Source of the DNA: Streptomyces lienomycini
GTDB taxonomy: Bacteria > Actinomycetota > Actinomycetes > Streptomycetales > Streptomycetaceae
DNA length: 64,000 bases
Direction of reading: 5' to 3'
Assembly: GCF_027947595.1 (NCBI RefSeq)
Contig: NZ_CP116257.1
Location: 7,252,001-7,316,000 of the forward strand
In this document: positions 41,717-51,077 of the stretch, one piece after another
How positions within the stretch are numbered: position 1 is the stretch's first letter
Layout: every line of letters begins with the position of its first letter
The notes under the pieces: model-generated
Told to the model about the DNA's origin: nothing
Seen by the model: only the letters and a program-made list of their open reading frames with translations
The model's database searches: none
Translations under genes and position numbers: made by a program

Positions 41717-42475
41717 CTAATGGGCCACCGCTCGCGCCATGGATCCGTGGTGCGGTTGCGCCGGAACACCGCGGGCGGGTTCCGGGGCGGGCCTGACTCC
41801 CGGTCCCGGGGCCTGGCGGCCGGCCGGGGCCGGACTGCGGCGTGGCTGGGCCGCAGCTCCGTTCTGGACGTCCATCACCGCGTGCGCCACCAGTCCGCCC
41901 ATGGGGTCGTGCCTGATGAGGTCCCGCAGCCGGGACCGCGACGAGCGTCCTTCGTTGCCCGGGTAGAGGTGCTTGCCGAGACCGACCGCGTGGGCCAGCG
42001 CGGCGAGCGCCGCGGTCCGCGGGTCCGGCGGTACGCCGGTGCGGATCGCCGAGTCGAGCCGGGCCTTGATCTCCCTGCTGATCGCCGTGTCCGTCGCCTG
42101 GTAGCGAGTCGTCGGCAGCACCCCGCACATCTGGCCCTCCACGGCATGCACCATGCCGCATCGCTCCAGATGCGAGAGGTAGGTCTGGCGCAGCCCCAGG
42201 CGGGGCCCGCCAATCCAGTTGACCGCCCGTACGGGAGCGCCACGCCTTCGCAGCAACTCCAACGCGCAGTCCAGTGTTGGATCTCCTGTCGGCCGTGGGG
42301 CCACCACGGCGATACGATCCCCGTCTGGGGCTATCCGTCCGGCCAGCGCCAGCTCCACCAGCTGTGCTCCGGCCAGACCGAGGTCGAGCGACTGCGGCTG
42401 TGCGGTGGTACCCGTGGTCGGGTCCAACGCCAGCAGCAGAAGCTCCTCCGGAAGTGTTCTGCGGCTCCTGCCCAT
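41717..42475 (-). CDS. GPP34 (GOLPH3-like) phosphoprotein
   Basis: A 252-residue protein of the GPP34 family, the bacterial relatives of the Golgi protein GOLPH3/Vps74, which binds phosphoinositides. The pattern is LPEELLLLALDPTTG, LGLAGAQLVELALAGRIA, LLRRRGAPVRAVNWIGG, LERCGMVHAVEG. The C-terminal 45 residues are Pro/Ala/Arg-rich and disordered. In Streptomyces the function is unknown. ATG 42475 has GGGAGG five bases upstream. Confidence 0.9.
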   Translation of the reverse strand: MGRSRRTLPEELLLLALDPTTGTTAQPQSLDLGLAGAQLVELALAGRIAPDGDRIAVVAPRPTGDPTLDCALELLRRRGAPVRAVNWIGGPRLGLRQTYLSHLERCGMVHAVEGQMCGVLPTTRYQATDTAISREIKARLDSAIRTGVPPDPRTAALAALAHAVGLGKHLYPGNEGRSSRSRLRDLIRHDPMGGLVAHAVMDVQNGAAAQPRRSPAPAGRQAPGPGVRPAPEPARGVPAQPHHGSMARAVAH

Positions 42476-42552
42476 CCATGCCTCCCCGCGTGGATGACAG
42501 ACAGGGTGACCCCTCTCACATTGGTCTGTCGAGGGTGCGTGACCGCTTCGTA

Positions 42553-42598
42553 GTGGAACCAGTAGGTATGTCGTTCTCGTCTACCGCGTGGGTTCCAC
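42553..42598. repeat. Inverted repeat GTGGAACC/GGTTCCAC
   Basis: Perfect 8-bp arms 30 bp apart in the divergent gap between the GPP34 and carboxypeptidase genes; possible regulatory dyad. Confidence 0.4.
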
Positions 42599-42679
42599 CC
42601 GTACACAGGACACTGGTACATGGTTTCGGTACGGGTTCGGTAGCGCGCACAGGTCGTGCGGCGCATGGAGGAGGCATCG

Positions 42680-45481
42680 GTGGCGGGCGAGTCCCCCGAC
42701 AGGTCGAAGCAGCGCGAGTCGTCGGAAGAACCGACGTCGGGGAGTGCGGGTCCGGTTCCCGAAGCCCGGACCGGGACGAGCGAGCCGCGTGATCCGCGGC
42801 TGACGGTGGCGCGGGAGGACGCGGAGCGCTCCGCGGGGGCCGGGTCCGGTTCCCGTGGCGGCGTCGACACGGCGACCCGTGTGCTGTCGGTCCGCGAGAC
42901 GGAGGCGGAAACCTCGGCGGAAGCGGAAGCGGCCACGGACGTGGACGCGGAGACCGAGGCCGAGGCCGAGGAGGGCGGTACGTCGGAGCGGACCGGTACG
43001 TCGGAGGGTGACGGCGCGGAGCCGGCCGCCGCGGGCGACGGTCGGCTGCGGGATGCCGTGGCGGCCTGGGTGGCCACCGCGGACGAGCGTGCCGCCGCCG
43101 ACGCGCGACTCGGGGACGCCGACGGCTCCCAGGAGGCGGGCGCGGCCTCCGACGCCCCTGGACGTCCGGAGGGCGAGGAGCGCCCCTCACAGGACGCCGA
43201 GGGGCGCGAGAAGGCTGCCTCCGCCGCGGAGCCGGGTTCGCGGGCGGACGCGGATGCTGGCGCGGCCTCCGACGGCACCGCCCCGGGTGCGGACGCGGCC
43301 TCCGACACGGAGGCGGAAGCGAACGTGGAACGGACTCCTGCCGCGGCCTCGGCGTCGGACGCCAAGCCGGAGGGTGGCCCGGAGTCGGGCGCGGGTTCCA
43401 AGGCTGCGGGCGCCCCGGAGTCGGGCGCGGGCTCGGAGGCTGGGGGCGACCCAAAGTCGGGTCCCGGCCCGAAGCCGGACTCGGCATCGAAGCCGGGCCC
43501 CGACTCGGACGCGCGCCCGGACGGTGACCCGGAGTCGGGCTCGGGCTCGAAGGCCGAGGACGCCCCGAAGCCGGAATCGAAGCCGGGCCCGGACTTGGAC
43601 GCGCGCCCGGAGGGAGACCCGGTGCCGGGCGCAAGCCCGGAGGCTGAGGGCGACCCGGAGTCGGGTCCCGGCCCGAAGCTGGACTCGGCATCGAAGCCGG
43701 ACGCGGACGCGAAGCCGGAGGATGCCCCGAAGCCGGGCTCGGACCCGAAGCCGGGGCCGCGCTCGGGCGCCAAGCCGGAGTCGGGCTCCGTCCCGGAGTC
43801 GGAGTCGGGCGCCGAGTCGGAGTCGGACGGCGGCGACGCCGTCGGTGGCGAGGGTGGGCGGGGTGTGGATCAGCCGACCGCCGTGTTCAAGGCGCCGCGG
43901 CTCGACAAGCCCGCCGTCGATCAGCCGACGACCATGCTGAAGCTGGGCGACGCCGCCGCCGCGTCGAAGAAGGCGGGGAAGGGCGACGACGCCCCTGCCC
44001 CGACCGCCCCGGCCGAGGGCGACGCCGAGCGGACCAGCAGGTTCGTGGCCCTGCGGCACCCGGACGACGCGTCGAGCCGCAAACCCCCGCAGGCCGCGGT
44101 GCCCGCGACCGATGCCCCGAAGCCTCCGCAGGCCCCCCGTACCGGCGTCACCGCCGCCCGGTCGCACGTCGGGCCCGACCGGACGAGCCAGCAGCCGCTG
44201 CCGCCGAAACCGCCGCTGGACCTGCTGGCGGAGCTGACGAACACCCCGCCGCCCCCGGAGACCCCGCTGCGGACGACGGTGCGCCGGGTCAAGATCTGGA
44301 CGCCGCTGGTCCTGCTGCTGCTGATCGCCCTCGGCGTCGCGCAGTCCATGCGCCCGCTGCCCGCACCGACCCTCGAACTGACGGCGCAGGACAGCTTCAC
44401 GTTCGACGGCGGCAAGCCGGAGATCCCGTGGCCGTCCAGCGGGCAGGCCGCGCTCGACGTGCAGGGCATCGGCACGTTCGGCTCGTCCGGCGAACAGAAG
44501 CCGCTGCCGATCGCGAGCGTGGCCAAGGTCATGACCGCGTACGTCATCCTGCGCGACCACCCGCTGAAGAGCGGCGCCGAGGGCCCGAAGATCAAGATCG
44601 ACCAGAAGGCGGAGGACCAGTCGGACGCGGCCGACGAGTCGATCGTCCGCGTCTACGCGGGCGACTCGTTCTCCCAGCGCGAGGCGCTGGAGGCCGTCCT
44701 GATCGCGTCCGCGAACAACGTGGCGCGGTTGCTGGCCCGCTGGGACGCGGGCTCCGAGGAGGCGTTCGCGGAGAAGATGAACGCCGCCGCGAAGGACCTC
44801 GGCATGACCAACACCACGTACACCGACCCGTCGGGGCTCAAGAGCACGACGGTGAGCACGGCCGTGGACCAGGTGAAGCTGGCCAAGGCGGCGATGAAGG
44901 AACCCGCGTTCCGCGAGGTCTCCGCGATGATGTCGTACGACGACTACAAGGGCGTGAACCACTCCAACTGGAACCAGCTGGTCGGCCACAACGACGTGGT
45001 GGGCATCAAGACCGGCACCAGCACCGCCGCCCTCGGCAACCTCGTCTTCGCGGCGCAGAAGGAGATCGACGGCGAGACCCGGACCGTCATCGGGGCGGTG
45101 GTGCGTCAGCCGGACGTCGGCGGGGGCATCCTCGCCGCCGCCCTGGACTCCAGCGACAAGCTGATCCGGGCCGCGCAGGACACCCTCCAGTCGTCGACGA
45201 TCGTGAAGAAGGGGGCCGTCGTCGGCTACGTGGACGACGGTCTCGGCAACCGCACCCCGGTCGTCGCCACGCAGGACGTCAAGGCCGTCGGCTGGGGCGG
45301 GCTGACCGTGAAGCTGACCTTCGACGCGGACGAGGTGCCGCACACCGCGAAGGCCGGCACCAAGGTCGGCAGCCTCACGGTCGGCGACGGCGGCACCAGC
45401 GGCGCGGTGAAGGTGCCGGTGGCCCTGCGGGACGACCTCGCCGAGCCCGGCCTCGGGGACAAGCTGACCCGCCTGGGCTGA
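42680..45481 (+). CDS. D-alanyl-D-alanine carboxypeptidase (S11) with long disordered cytoplasmic N-terminus
   Basis: A 933-residue protein. Residues 1-530 are almost wholly Glu/Asp/Ala/Ser/Pro/Gly with imperfect repeats (PESGAGSKA, GDPESGPGPK, SASKPDADAK). One membrane helix follows (IWTPLVLLLLIALGVA, about 538-553), then the S11 penicillin-binding domain outside: S613-x-x-K616 (IASVAKVMTA), S677-A-N679 and K777-T-G. The catalytic set is complete, so it should trim the terminal D-Ala of peptidoglycan peptides. Typical PBP5/DacA proteins are 400-450 residues. GTG 42680 has GGAGGAGG (42667-42674) at ideal spacing. Confidence 0.93.
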   Translation: MAGESPDRSKQRESSEEPTSGSAGPVPEARTGTSEPRDPRLTVAREDAERSAGAGSGSRGGVDTATRVLSVRETEAETSAEAEAATDVDAETEAEAEEGGTSERTGTSEGDGAEPAAAGDGRLRDAVAAWVATADERAAADARLGDADGSQEAGAASDAPGRPEGEERPSQDAEGREKAASAAEPGSRADADAGAASDGTAPGADAASDTEAEANVERTPAAASASDAKPEGGPESGAGSKAAGAPESGAGSEAGGDPKSGPGPKPDSASKPGPDSDARPDGDPESGSGSKAEDAPKPESKPGPDLDARPEGDPVPGASPEAEGDPESGPGPKLDSASKPDADAKPEDAPKPGSDPKPGPRSGAKPESGSVPESESGAESESDGGDAVGGEGGRGVDQPTAVFKAPRLDKPAVDQPTTMLKLGDAAAASKKAGKGDDAPAPTAPAEGDAERTSRFVALRHPDDASSRKPPQAAVPATDAPKPPQAPRTGVTAARSHVGPDRTSQQPLPPKPPLDLLAELTNTPPPPETPLRTTVRRVKIWTPLVLLLLIALGVAQSMRPLPAPTLELTAQDSFTFDGGKPEIPWPSSGQAALDVQGIGTFGSSGEQKPLPIASVAKVMTAYVILRDHPLKSGAEGPKIKIDQKAEDQSDAADESIVRVYAGDSFSQREALEAVLIASANNVARLLARWDAGSEEAFAEKMNAAAKDLGMTNTTYTDPSGLKSTTVSTAVDQVKLAKAAMKEPAFREVSAMMSYDDYKGVNHSNWNQLVGHNDVVGIKTGTSTAALGNLVFAAQKEIDGETRTVIGAVVRQPDVGGGILAAALDSSDKLIRAAQDTLQSSTIVKKGAVVGYVDDGLGNRTPVVATQDVKAVGWGGLTVKLTFDADEVPHTAKAGTKVGSLTVGDGGTSGAVKVPVALRDDLAEPGLGDKLTRLG

Positions 45482-45522
45482 CCGCCGGCCCGTCCGGGCC
45501 GAAGCGACGCCCCCACGCCCTG

Positions 45523-45552
45523 CGCCCCCGCGGTCACCCGGCCGCGGGGGCG
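45523..45552 (+). terminator. Terminator after the carboxypeptidase
   Basis: CGCCCCCGCGG (45523-45533) and CCGCGGGGGCG (45542-45552) form a perfect 11-bp stem with an 8-nt loop. Confidence 0.75.
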
Positions 45553-45689
45553 TCCGCGTTCCCGGGCGCCGGGGAACGGAGAAGCCACCGTGCGGGCGTG
45601 CGTGCTAGCGTCACGAAACGGGGCAGTCGCCGGTCGCCGGAACGGGACTCGGCCCAAAGAAGAAGACGGGACACGGGGAGTGCCTTCAG

Positions 45690-47606
45690 GTGGCCACTGC
45701 GGAGCCGACACGCGCCGACGACGCCGATCCGGGCCCGGGAGCCGGCCCACGCCCACGCGTACCCGCACCGCGCGGGGACGACGGGCCCGGCGCGGAGAGC
45801 GGACGCGCCGGTCATGACCCGGCGGACGACGGCGGTGGGTCCGCCCCCGCCGGACCGCGCCCGGAAGCGCCGCCGGCGGTGAAGGCCGCCTTCCTCGCCC
45901 TGCGCGAGCGCATGCTGCGCCACCCCGTGCTGTCCGTGACCGCCCTGGCCGGGGTTCTCCACATCGTCTGGTTCTTCACGTTCGCGAACAGCGGCGGCGA
46001 CCTCGCGGCGCAGGACGCCTGGGCCGAGTTCGTCGGCCGGCACCCGGACTCGGCGTACAACCTCGCCTGGTACGGCGGCATGCATCCGGTGTCCTACAGC
46101 GTGGTCTCGCCGTACCTGATGTCGGTGCTCGGCGTCCGGACGACGATGATGATCGCGGGGACGCTGTCGGCCGGGCTGCTGACGATGATCCTGATCCGGA
46201 GCCGGGTGGTCCGCAATCCGCTGTGGGCGTCGCTGGCGGGCCTGTTCGCGCTGCTGGGCAACGCGGCGTCGGGGCGGGTGACGTTCGGGCTCGGCATGAT
46301 GTTCGGGCTCGGCGCGGTCGCCGCGGTGTTCTGCTGGCCGCACCGCTGGCGGCACGAGCGCTGGGCCAAGGGTCTGTGCGCGGCGCCGCTGGCCGCGCTG
46401 TCCACGATGGCCTCGCCGGTCTCGGGCCTGTTCGTGGGCCTGGTCGCGGTGGCGCTGTTCCTGCAGAAGCGCCGCCCGGGCGCGTGGGCGCTCGGTCTGG
46501 CGCCGAGCGCGGTCGTGGGGCTGTCGGCGTGGCTGTTCCCGTTCTCCGGGACGCAGCCGATGTCGTTCGGCTCGGCGGTGCTCCCGGTGCTGTACGCGGG
46601 CCTGGTGTACGCGTTCGTGCCGCGCACCTGGACGACCGTGCGGATCACGTCGGCGGTCTACGGCCTGTCCGTGCTGCTGGTGTGGCTGATCAGTTCGCAG
46701 ATCGGCTCCAACATCACCCGGCTGCCGATGCTGTTCGCGGGGGTCGCGCTGGTGGCGGCGCTGCCGTTCACGGTGCCGAAGTCGCGCAAGTGGTACGCGC
46801 TGGTGGTGTCGATCGTCGGCTTCGTGGGCTGGATCGGCTTCAAGTCCGCCGACGACATCATCCACACCACGCCGGCCGCCTCCTGGGCGCGCGAGCTGGC
46901 GCCGCTGGTCAACGAACTGCAGGAGGTCGGCGCCGAGCGCGGCCGGGTGGAGGTCGTACCGGCCCGCTCGCACCGGGAGGCGTCCGCGCTCGCGCCGTAC
47001 GTGAACCTGGCGCGCGGCTGGAACCGCCAGGCCGACATGGAGCGCAACCCGCTCTTCTACGACGACACGCTCAACTCGGCGAACTACCACGAGTGGCTGC
47101 GCCGCTGGGCCGTGCACTTCGTCGTGCTGCCCAAGGGCGAGCCGGACGGCGACGGGGGCGAGCGCGAGCGGGAGCTGGTGCAGCGGGGGCTGCCGTATCT
47201 GAAGCAGATCTGGGGCGACGCCAACTGGCAGCTGTTCCAGGTGACCCACCCGACCCCGCTGGCGGAGCCCCACGCGGAGGTCCAGCGCGCCGAACAGGGC
47301 GAGTGGACGATCGACGTGAAGGAGCCGGGCCGGATCCTGGTCCGGGTGCCGTACTCGCCGTGGCTGAGCCTCGTCGACGCCGAGGGCAACAAGCTCGAGG
47401 CGCCCCAGGAGACGGAGGCCTCCGAGAACGCCCCGGAGGGCACGCCGAAGACGTACGACAACGTCAACGGCTGCGTGACGGAGACGGAGGAGACCGCCGA
47501 GGGCGACAAGTGGACCTGGCTGGTGGCGCCCAGGGAGGGCACGTACCGGCTGGCCGCACCGTACGGGCTGAAGCGGGGCACGCCGTGCCCGGAGGAGCTG
47601 AGGTAG
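45690..47606 (+). CDS. Large polytopic membrane protein, glycosyltransferase-like topology
   Basis: A 638-residue protein: a disordered N-terminus (1-65), about ten hydrophobic helices (75-400) with an extracytoplasmic loop SGGDLAAQDAWAEFVGRHPDSAYNLAWYGGMHP, and a soluble C-terminal domain (400-638). The early Asp/Glu-containing loop after helix 1 resembles GT-C fold sugar transferases, but no definite motif is present. I do not recognise a named family. GTG 45690 has GGGGAG upstream. It follows the peptidoglycan carboxypeptidase, which may hint at an envelope role. Confidence 0.75.
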   Translation: MATAEPTRADDADPGPGAGPRPRVPAPRGDDGPGAESGRAGHDPADDGGGSAPAGPRPEAPPAVKAAFLALRERMLRHPVLSVTALAGVLHIVWFFTFANSGGDLAAQDAWAEFVGRHPDSAYNLAWYGGMHPVSYSVVSPYLMSVLGVRTTMMIAGTLSAGLLTMILIRSRVVRNPLWASLAGLFALLGNAASGRVTFGLGMMFGLGAVAAVFCWPHRWRHERWAKGLCAAPLAALSTMASPVSGLFVGLVAVALFLQKRRPGAWALGLAPSAVVGLSAWLFPFSGTQPMSFGSAVLPVLYAGLVYAFVPRTWTTVRITSAVYGLSVLLVWLISSQIGSNITRLPMLFAGVALVAALPFTVPKSRKWYALVVSIVGFVGWIGFKSADDIIHTTPAASWARELAPLVNELQEVGAERGRVEVVPARSHREASALAPYVNLARGWNRQADMERNPLFYDDTLNSANYHEWLRRWAVHFVVLPKGEPDGDGGERERELVQRGLPYLKQIWGDANWQLFQVTHPTPLAEPHAEVQRAEQGEWTIDVKEPGRILVRVPYSPWLSLVDAEGNKLEAPQETEASENAPEGTPKTYDNVNGCVTETEETAEGDKWTWLVAPREGTYRLAAPYGLKRGTPCPEELR

Positions 47607-47630
47607 CCCGACGGCCACCCCCGCACACTC

Positions 47631-47687
47631 GTTCATGTAGATGAACAGAGGTCAGTAAGCAGAACATTTTTACTTCCTCTTGACCTC
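47631..47687 (+). promoter_or_regulatory. AT-rich regulatory region upstream of the symporter
   Basis: Contains a perfect dyad GTTCAT-GTAG-ATGAAC (47631-47646) and a second inverted repeat GAGGTCA (47648-47654)/TGACCTC (47681-47687) enclosing an AT-rich stretch. The low GC and stacked dyads suggest promoter plus operators for the symporter gene; the regulator is unknown. Confidence 0.6.
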
Positions 47688-47822
47688 CCCCTTCCTTGTC
47701 GTGCCCGCGTCGACGCAACCACGATGAGCGGGCACTTCGCTGCCTGCCTCGCCCCTACCCCGCTCCTGCGAAGTGCCAACCAGCTGAGCGGAGTTCACAA
47801 GGCGGACCCCGGAAGGGGGCAC

Positions 47823-49406
47823 ATGAACGGTCTCGACTGGTCCGTGCTCATCGGCTACTTCGCGGTCATGGTGGCGATCGGCGTCTGGTCGCACAAACGC
47901 GTGGACGACGTCAGCGACTTCTTCACGGCCGGCGGCAAGATGCCCTGGTGGCTGTCCGGCATCTCGCACCACATGTCCGGCTACAGCGCGGTGATGTTCA
48001 CCGGCTACGCCGGCATCGCCTACACCTACGGCGTCACCTCCTTCGTGACGTGGTCGTTCCCCATCGCGCTCGGCGTCGCCATCGGCTCCAGGCTGTTCGC
48101 GCCGCGCATCAACCGGCTGCGCTCACGGCTGCACGTGGCCTCGCCGCTGGAGTACCTGAAGAGCCGGTACAACCTGCCCACGCAGCAGGCGCTGGCCTGG
48201 TCCGGCATGCTGTTGAAGATCGTGGACGTGGCCGCGAAGTGGGCGGCCATCGCCACGCTCCTGTCGGTCTTCACCGGCATGTCCCTCAACCAGGGCATCC
48301 TGATCACCGGCGTCATCACGGGCATCTACTGCACGATCGGCGGCCTGTGGGCGGACGCGCTGACGGAGCTGGGCCAGTTCGTCATCCAGCTGCTGGCCGG
48401 CGTCTCGATGTTCGTGGCCGTGGTCATGAAACTCGGCGACCACGGCGGCTTCTTCGGCGTCTGGGACGAACCCGCCCTCCAGGGGCACGGCAAACCGCTG
48501 GTCGGCCCCTACGGAACGGTGTTCCTGCTGGCCTTCCTCTTCATCAAGCTCTTCGAGTACAACGGCGGCATGCTCAACCAGGCCCAGCGCTACATGGCCA
48601 CGCGCGACGCCCGCGAGGCGGCCCGCGGGGCGCGGCTGTCGGCGGTGCTGTGGCTGGTCTGGCCGGTGGTGCTGTTCTTCCCGATGTGGATGTCGCCGCT
48701 GCTGGTGGAGTCCCAGAAGGCGGACGGCTCCGACTCCTACGCGCTGATGACCGAGCAGCTGCTGCCGCACGGGCTGCTGGGCCTGGTGATCGTCGGCTTC
48801 TTCTCGCACACCATGGCCATGTGCTCCTCGGACGCCAACGCCATCGCCGCGGTCTTCACCCGTGACGTGGCGCCGGTGCTGTCGAAGCGGGCGCGCGGCT
48901 GGGGTCAGCGGTCCGGGCTGCTGGCGGCCCGGCTGACCACGGTGATCTTCCTCGGGCTCTCGATGGCGGTGGCGACGCAGGTCGACTCGCCGACGTTCAA
49001 GGACATCATCACCGTCGTGATCAAGTGGGTCGCCGGACTGATGGGCCCGATCGCGATCCCGATGATGCTCGGTCTGCTGCGGCCCTTCCGCCGCTCGGGA
49101 CCGACGGCCGCGCTCACCAGCTGGGGACTGGGCCTGGTCGCGTTCTGGCTGGTCAACTACCCGATCAACTGGAGCGTGGAGGGCGGGGTGCCGCTGGAGT
49201 ACCAGGTCTCCGTCCCGCTGGCGGTCTCGCTGGTCCTGTACATCCTGATCGGCTACCTGAAGCCGGAGGACACCCCGGAGCGGCTGGCGATCATCGAGCG
49301 CGTCAACACGGACGGCGACGGAGACGTCTCCGGCGCGGCGGCGGCGATCCCGACGCCCGCGGGCGGTGTGGACGACGCGGTGGGGCGCAGCCGGGTGGGC
49401 GACTGA
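47823..49406 (+). CDS. Sodium:solute symporter (SSS family)
   Basis: A 527-residue transporter with about 13 helices. The N-terminus LIGYFAVMVAIGVWSHKRVDDVSDFFTAGGKMPWW is the family pattern (inverted-repeat APC fold, ending helix 1 with the conserved xDFFxAGG). It imports a sugar, amino acid or organic acid with sodium; the close relatives are SGLT-like. ATG 47823 has AAGGGGG upstream. The frame reaches back to 47724, but that extension is not membrane-like. A 23-bp hairpin ends the gene. Confidence 0.9.
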   Translation: MNGLDWSVLIGYFAVMVAIGVWSHKRVDDVSDFFTAGGKMPWWLSGISHHMSGYSAVMFTGYAGIAYTYGVTSFVTWSFPIALGVAIGSRLFAPRINRLRSRLHVASPLEYLKSRYNLPTQQALAWSGMLLKIVDVAAKWAAIATLLSVFTGMSLNQGILITGVITGIYCTIGGLWADALTELGQFVIQLLAGVSMFVAVVMKLGDHGGFFGVWDEPALQGHGKPLVGPYGTVFLLAFLFIKLFEYNGGMLNQAQRYMATRDAREAARGARLSAVLWLVWPVVLFFPMWMSPLLVESQKADGSDSYALMTEQLLPHGLLGLVIVGFFSHTMAMCSSDANAIAAVFTRDVAPVLSKRARGWGQRSGLLAARLTTVIFLGLSMAVATQVDSPTFKDIITVVIKWVAGLMGPIAIPMMLGLLRPFRRSGPTAALTSWGLGLVAFWLVNYPINWSVEGGVPLEYQVSVPLAVSLVLYILIGYLKPEDTPERLAIIERVNTDGDGDVSGAAAAIPTPAGGVDDAVGRSRVGD

Positions 49407-49423
49407 CCGGGTGGTGTCACGGC

Positions 49424-49477
49424 GGTACGGGGACGGCACGGTGCGGCGGGGGCACCGCGCCGTGCCGTCCCCGTACC
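49424..49477. terminator. Very long bidirectional terminator hairpin
   Basis: A 23-bp stem (49424-49446 with 49455-49477) with only one wobble and an 8-nt loop; it includes GGTACGGGGACGGCACGG on one side. It lies between convergent symporter and VOC genes. Confidence 0.9.
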
Positions 49478-49481
49478 GTGC

Positions 49482-49892
49482 TCAGCGCAGTTCCTGGATG
49501 CGGATCTGGTTGCCCGCCGGGTCCCGGAAGGCGCAGTCGCGGATGCCGTACGGCTGCTCGGTCGGCTCCTGGACGATCTCGGCGTTCCCCGCGCGCACCC
49601 GCTCGAAGGTGCCGTCGAGGTCCTTGGTCGCCAGGAGGATCCACCCGTAGGTGCCCTTGGCCATCATCTCGGCGATGGTGCGGCGTTCGGCGTCGGTGAT
49701 GCCGGGGTCCACGGCGGGCGGCGAGAGGAGCAGCGAGAGGTCCGGCCGGCCGACGGGCCCGACCGTGATCCAGCGCATCTTGCCGTTCCCGACGTCCTTG
49801 CGGACCTCGAAGCCGAGGAGGTCGCGGTAGAAGGCCAGGGAGGCGTCCGGGTCGTCGTGCGGGAGAACCGTGGTGTGGATGCTGATGTCCAT
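49482..49892 (-). CDS. VOC/glyoxalase-fold protein
   Basis: A 136-residue protein with the paired beta-alpha-beta-beta-beta modules of the vicinal oxygen chelate fold (DISIHTTVLPHDDPDASLAF, YRDLLGFEVRKD, and IRDCAFRDPAGNQIRIQEL). The histidine/glutamate metal ligands are only partly kept, so the reaction (glyoxalase, dioxygenase or resistance binding) cannot be assigned. ATG 49892 is used. Confidence 0.88.
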   Translation of the reverse strand: MDISIHTTVLPHDDPDASLAFYRDLLGFEVRKDVGNGKMRWITVGPVGRPDLSLLLSPPAVDPGITDAERRTIAEMMAKGTYGWILLATKDLDGTFERVRAGNAEIVQEPTEQPYGIRDCAFRDPAGNQIRIQELR

Positions 49893-49961
49893 GGCGTGCA
49901 CGCTAGCCGCGTCCCGCGGGTCGGCGCCTGCCGAAAACGAGCACGGGGCGAAACGGGGCCC

Positions 49962-51077
49962 CTACGCTCGCGGGTACCGCGTCAGCCACCCGGGGGACGA
50001 GCCCGCCGGGCCGTGCAGGGCGGGGCCCTGGGTCATCTCCATCGCGAAGTCGTCGGCCAGCTCCAGCACGGTCGGACGGCCCTCCAGTTCGGCCAGCCAG
50101 GCGGGGGGCAGCGCCGTCTCGCCGTGCAGGGCGCCCAGCAGTGCGCCCGTCAGGGCGCCGGTCGCGGCCGAGGGGCCGCCGTGGTTGACGGCGAGCCGCA
50201 GCCCGTGCCGTACGTCCTCCCCGACGAGGGCGCAGTACACCGAGGCCGCCACCAAACCCTCCGCCGTGCCCTCGCCGATCAGCTCGGTCACCCGTGCCGG
50301 GGTCGGCAGCCCTTGGCGTACGGCCCCGAGCGCGTGCTGCAGGGCGTCCGAGACCGGCTGGTGTCCGGGCCGTGCGGCGAACAGGGCGAGTCCCCGCTGC
50401 ACGGCCGCGTCGAGGCTCTCCCCGCGCGCCAGCCCGTGCACGATCACGGCGTACGCGCCCGCCGCCAGGTAGCCCGTGGGGTGGCCGTGGGTCTGCGCCG
50501 CGCATTCCACGGCGAGTTGGGCGACCAGTTGCGGCTCCCAGCCGACCAGGAGCCCGAAGGGCGCCGAGCGGGCGGCGGCCTCGGCACCGCGCTCGGCGGG
50601 GTTCTTGGGCGCCTCGGGGGTGCCCATCGTCTCGTCGCCGAGGCCGAGCAGCAGCGCGCGCGGCGCGTCCCGGCGGACGTACAGCCACTCCTCGTGGGCC
50701 AGCCAGCCGTCGTCCTTGCGTCGCAGGTCGGGCCCCCAGTCGCGCTGGGTGGCGGCCCAGCGCAGGTACGCCCGGTGCAGGTCGGTCGGCGGGTGCCAGG
50801 CGCCGGTGTCCCGCCGGACCTGGGCGCGGATCAGCCCGTCCACGGAGAACAGGGTGAGCTGCGTCAGGTGGGTGACGGCACCGCGCCGGCCGTACGCGGG
50901 GGCCAGGTCGGCCAGGCCCTCCGCGCCGTGCGCCTCCCGTATCCCGTCCAGGCCGAGACCGTCGACGGGTGCCCCGAACGCGTCCCCGACGGCCGCGCCG
51001 AGCAGCGTCCCGCGCACCCGGCTGCGGAAGTCCTGCTGCTCGGCACGCCCCCAGACGGCACCGGTCGTCACGCCCAC
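49962..51077 (-). CDS. ADP-ribosylglycohydrolase-fold protein lacking metal-site aspartates
   Basis: A 371-residue member of the ARH/DraG superfamily, recognisable from VRGTLLGAAVGDAFGAPVDG and the C-terminal NHGGPSAATGALTGALLGALHG. The enzyme family binds two Mg ions through a TDDT motif and a GGDxDT motif. Here the first is THLT (H70, L71) and the second is GGPSAAT (P302, A304), so the acidic ligands are gone. It probably does not hydrolyse ADP-ribose in the usual way; it might bind it. GTG 51077 has GGGAGG five bases upstream. Confidence 0.85.
   Translation of the reverse strand: MGVTTGAVWGRAEQQDFRSRVRGTLLGAAVGDAFGAPVDGLGLDGIREAHGAEGLADLAPAYGRRGAVTHLTQLTLFSVDGLIRAQVRRDTGAWHPPTDLHRAYLRWAATQRDWGPDLRRKDDGWLAHEEWLYVRRDAPRALLLGLGDETMGTPEAPKNPAERGAEAAARSAPFGLLVGWEPQLVAQLAVECAAQTHGHPTGYLAAGAYAVIVHGLARGESLDAAVQRGLALFAARPGHQPVSDALQHALGAVRQGLPTPARVTELIGEGTAEGLVAASVYCALVGEDVRHGLRLAVNHGGPSAATGALTGALLGALHGETALPPAWLAELEGRPTVLELADDFAMEMTQGPALHGPAGSSPGWLTRYPRA

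Noticed and set aside
42331..43773. 480-residue Ser/Ala/Pro-rich frame opposite the carboxypeptidase N-terminus
   Set aside because: It mirrors the repeat-rich coding strand; the plus-strand frame has the ribosome site, membrane helix and catalytic domain.
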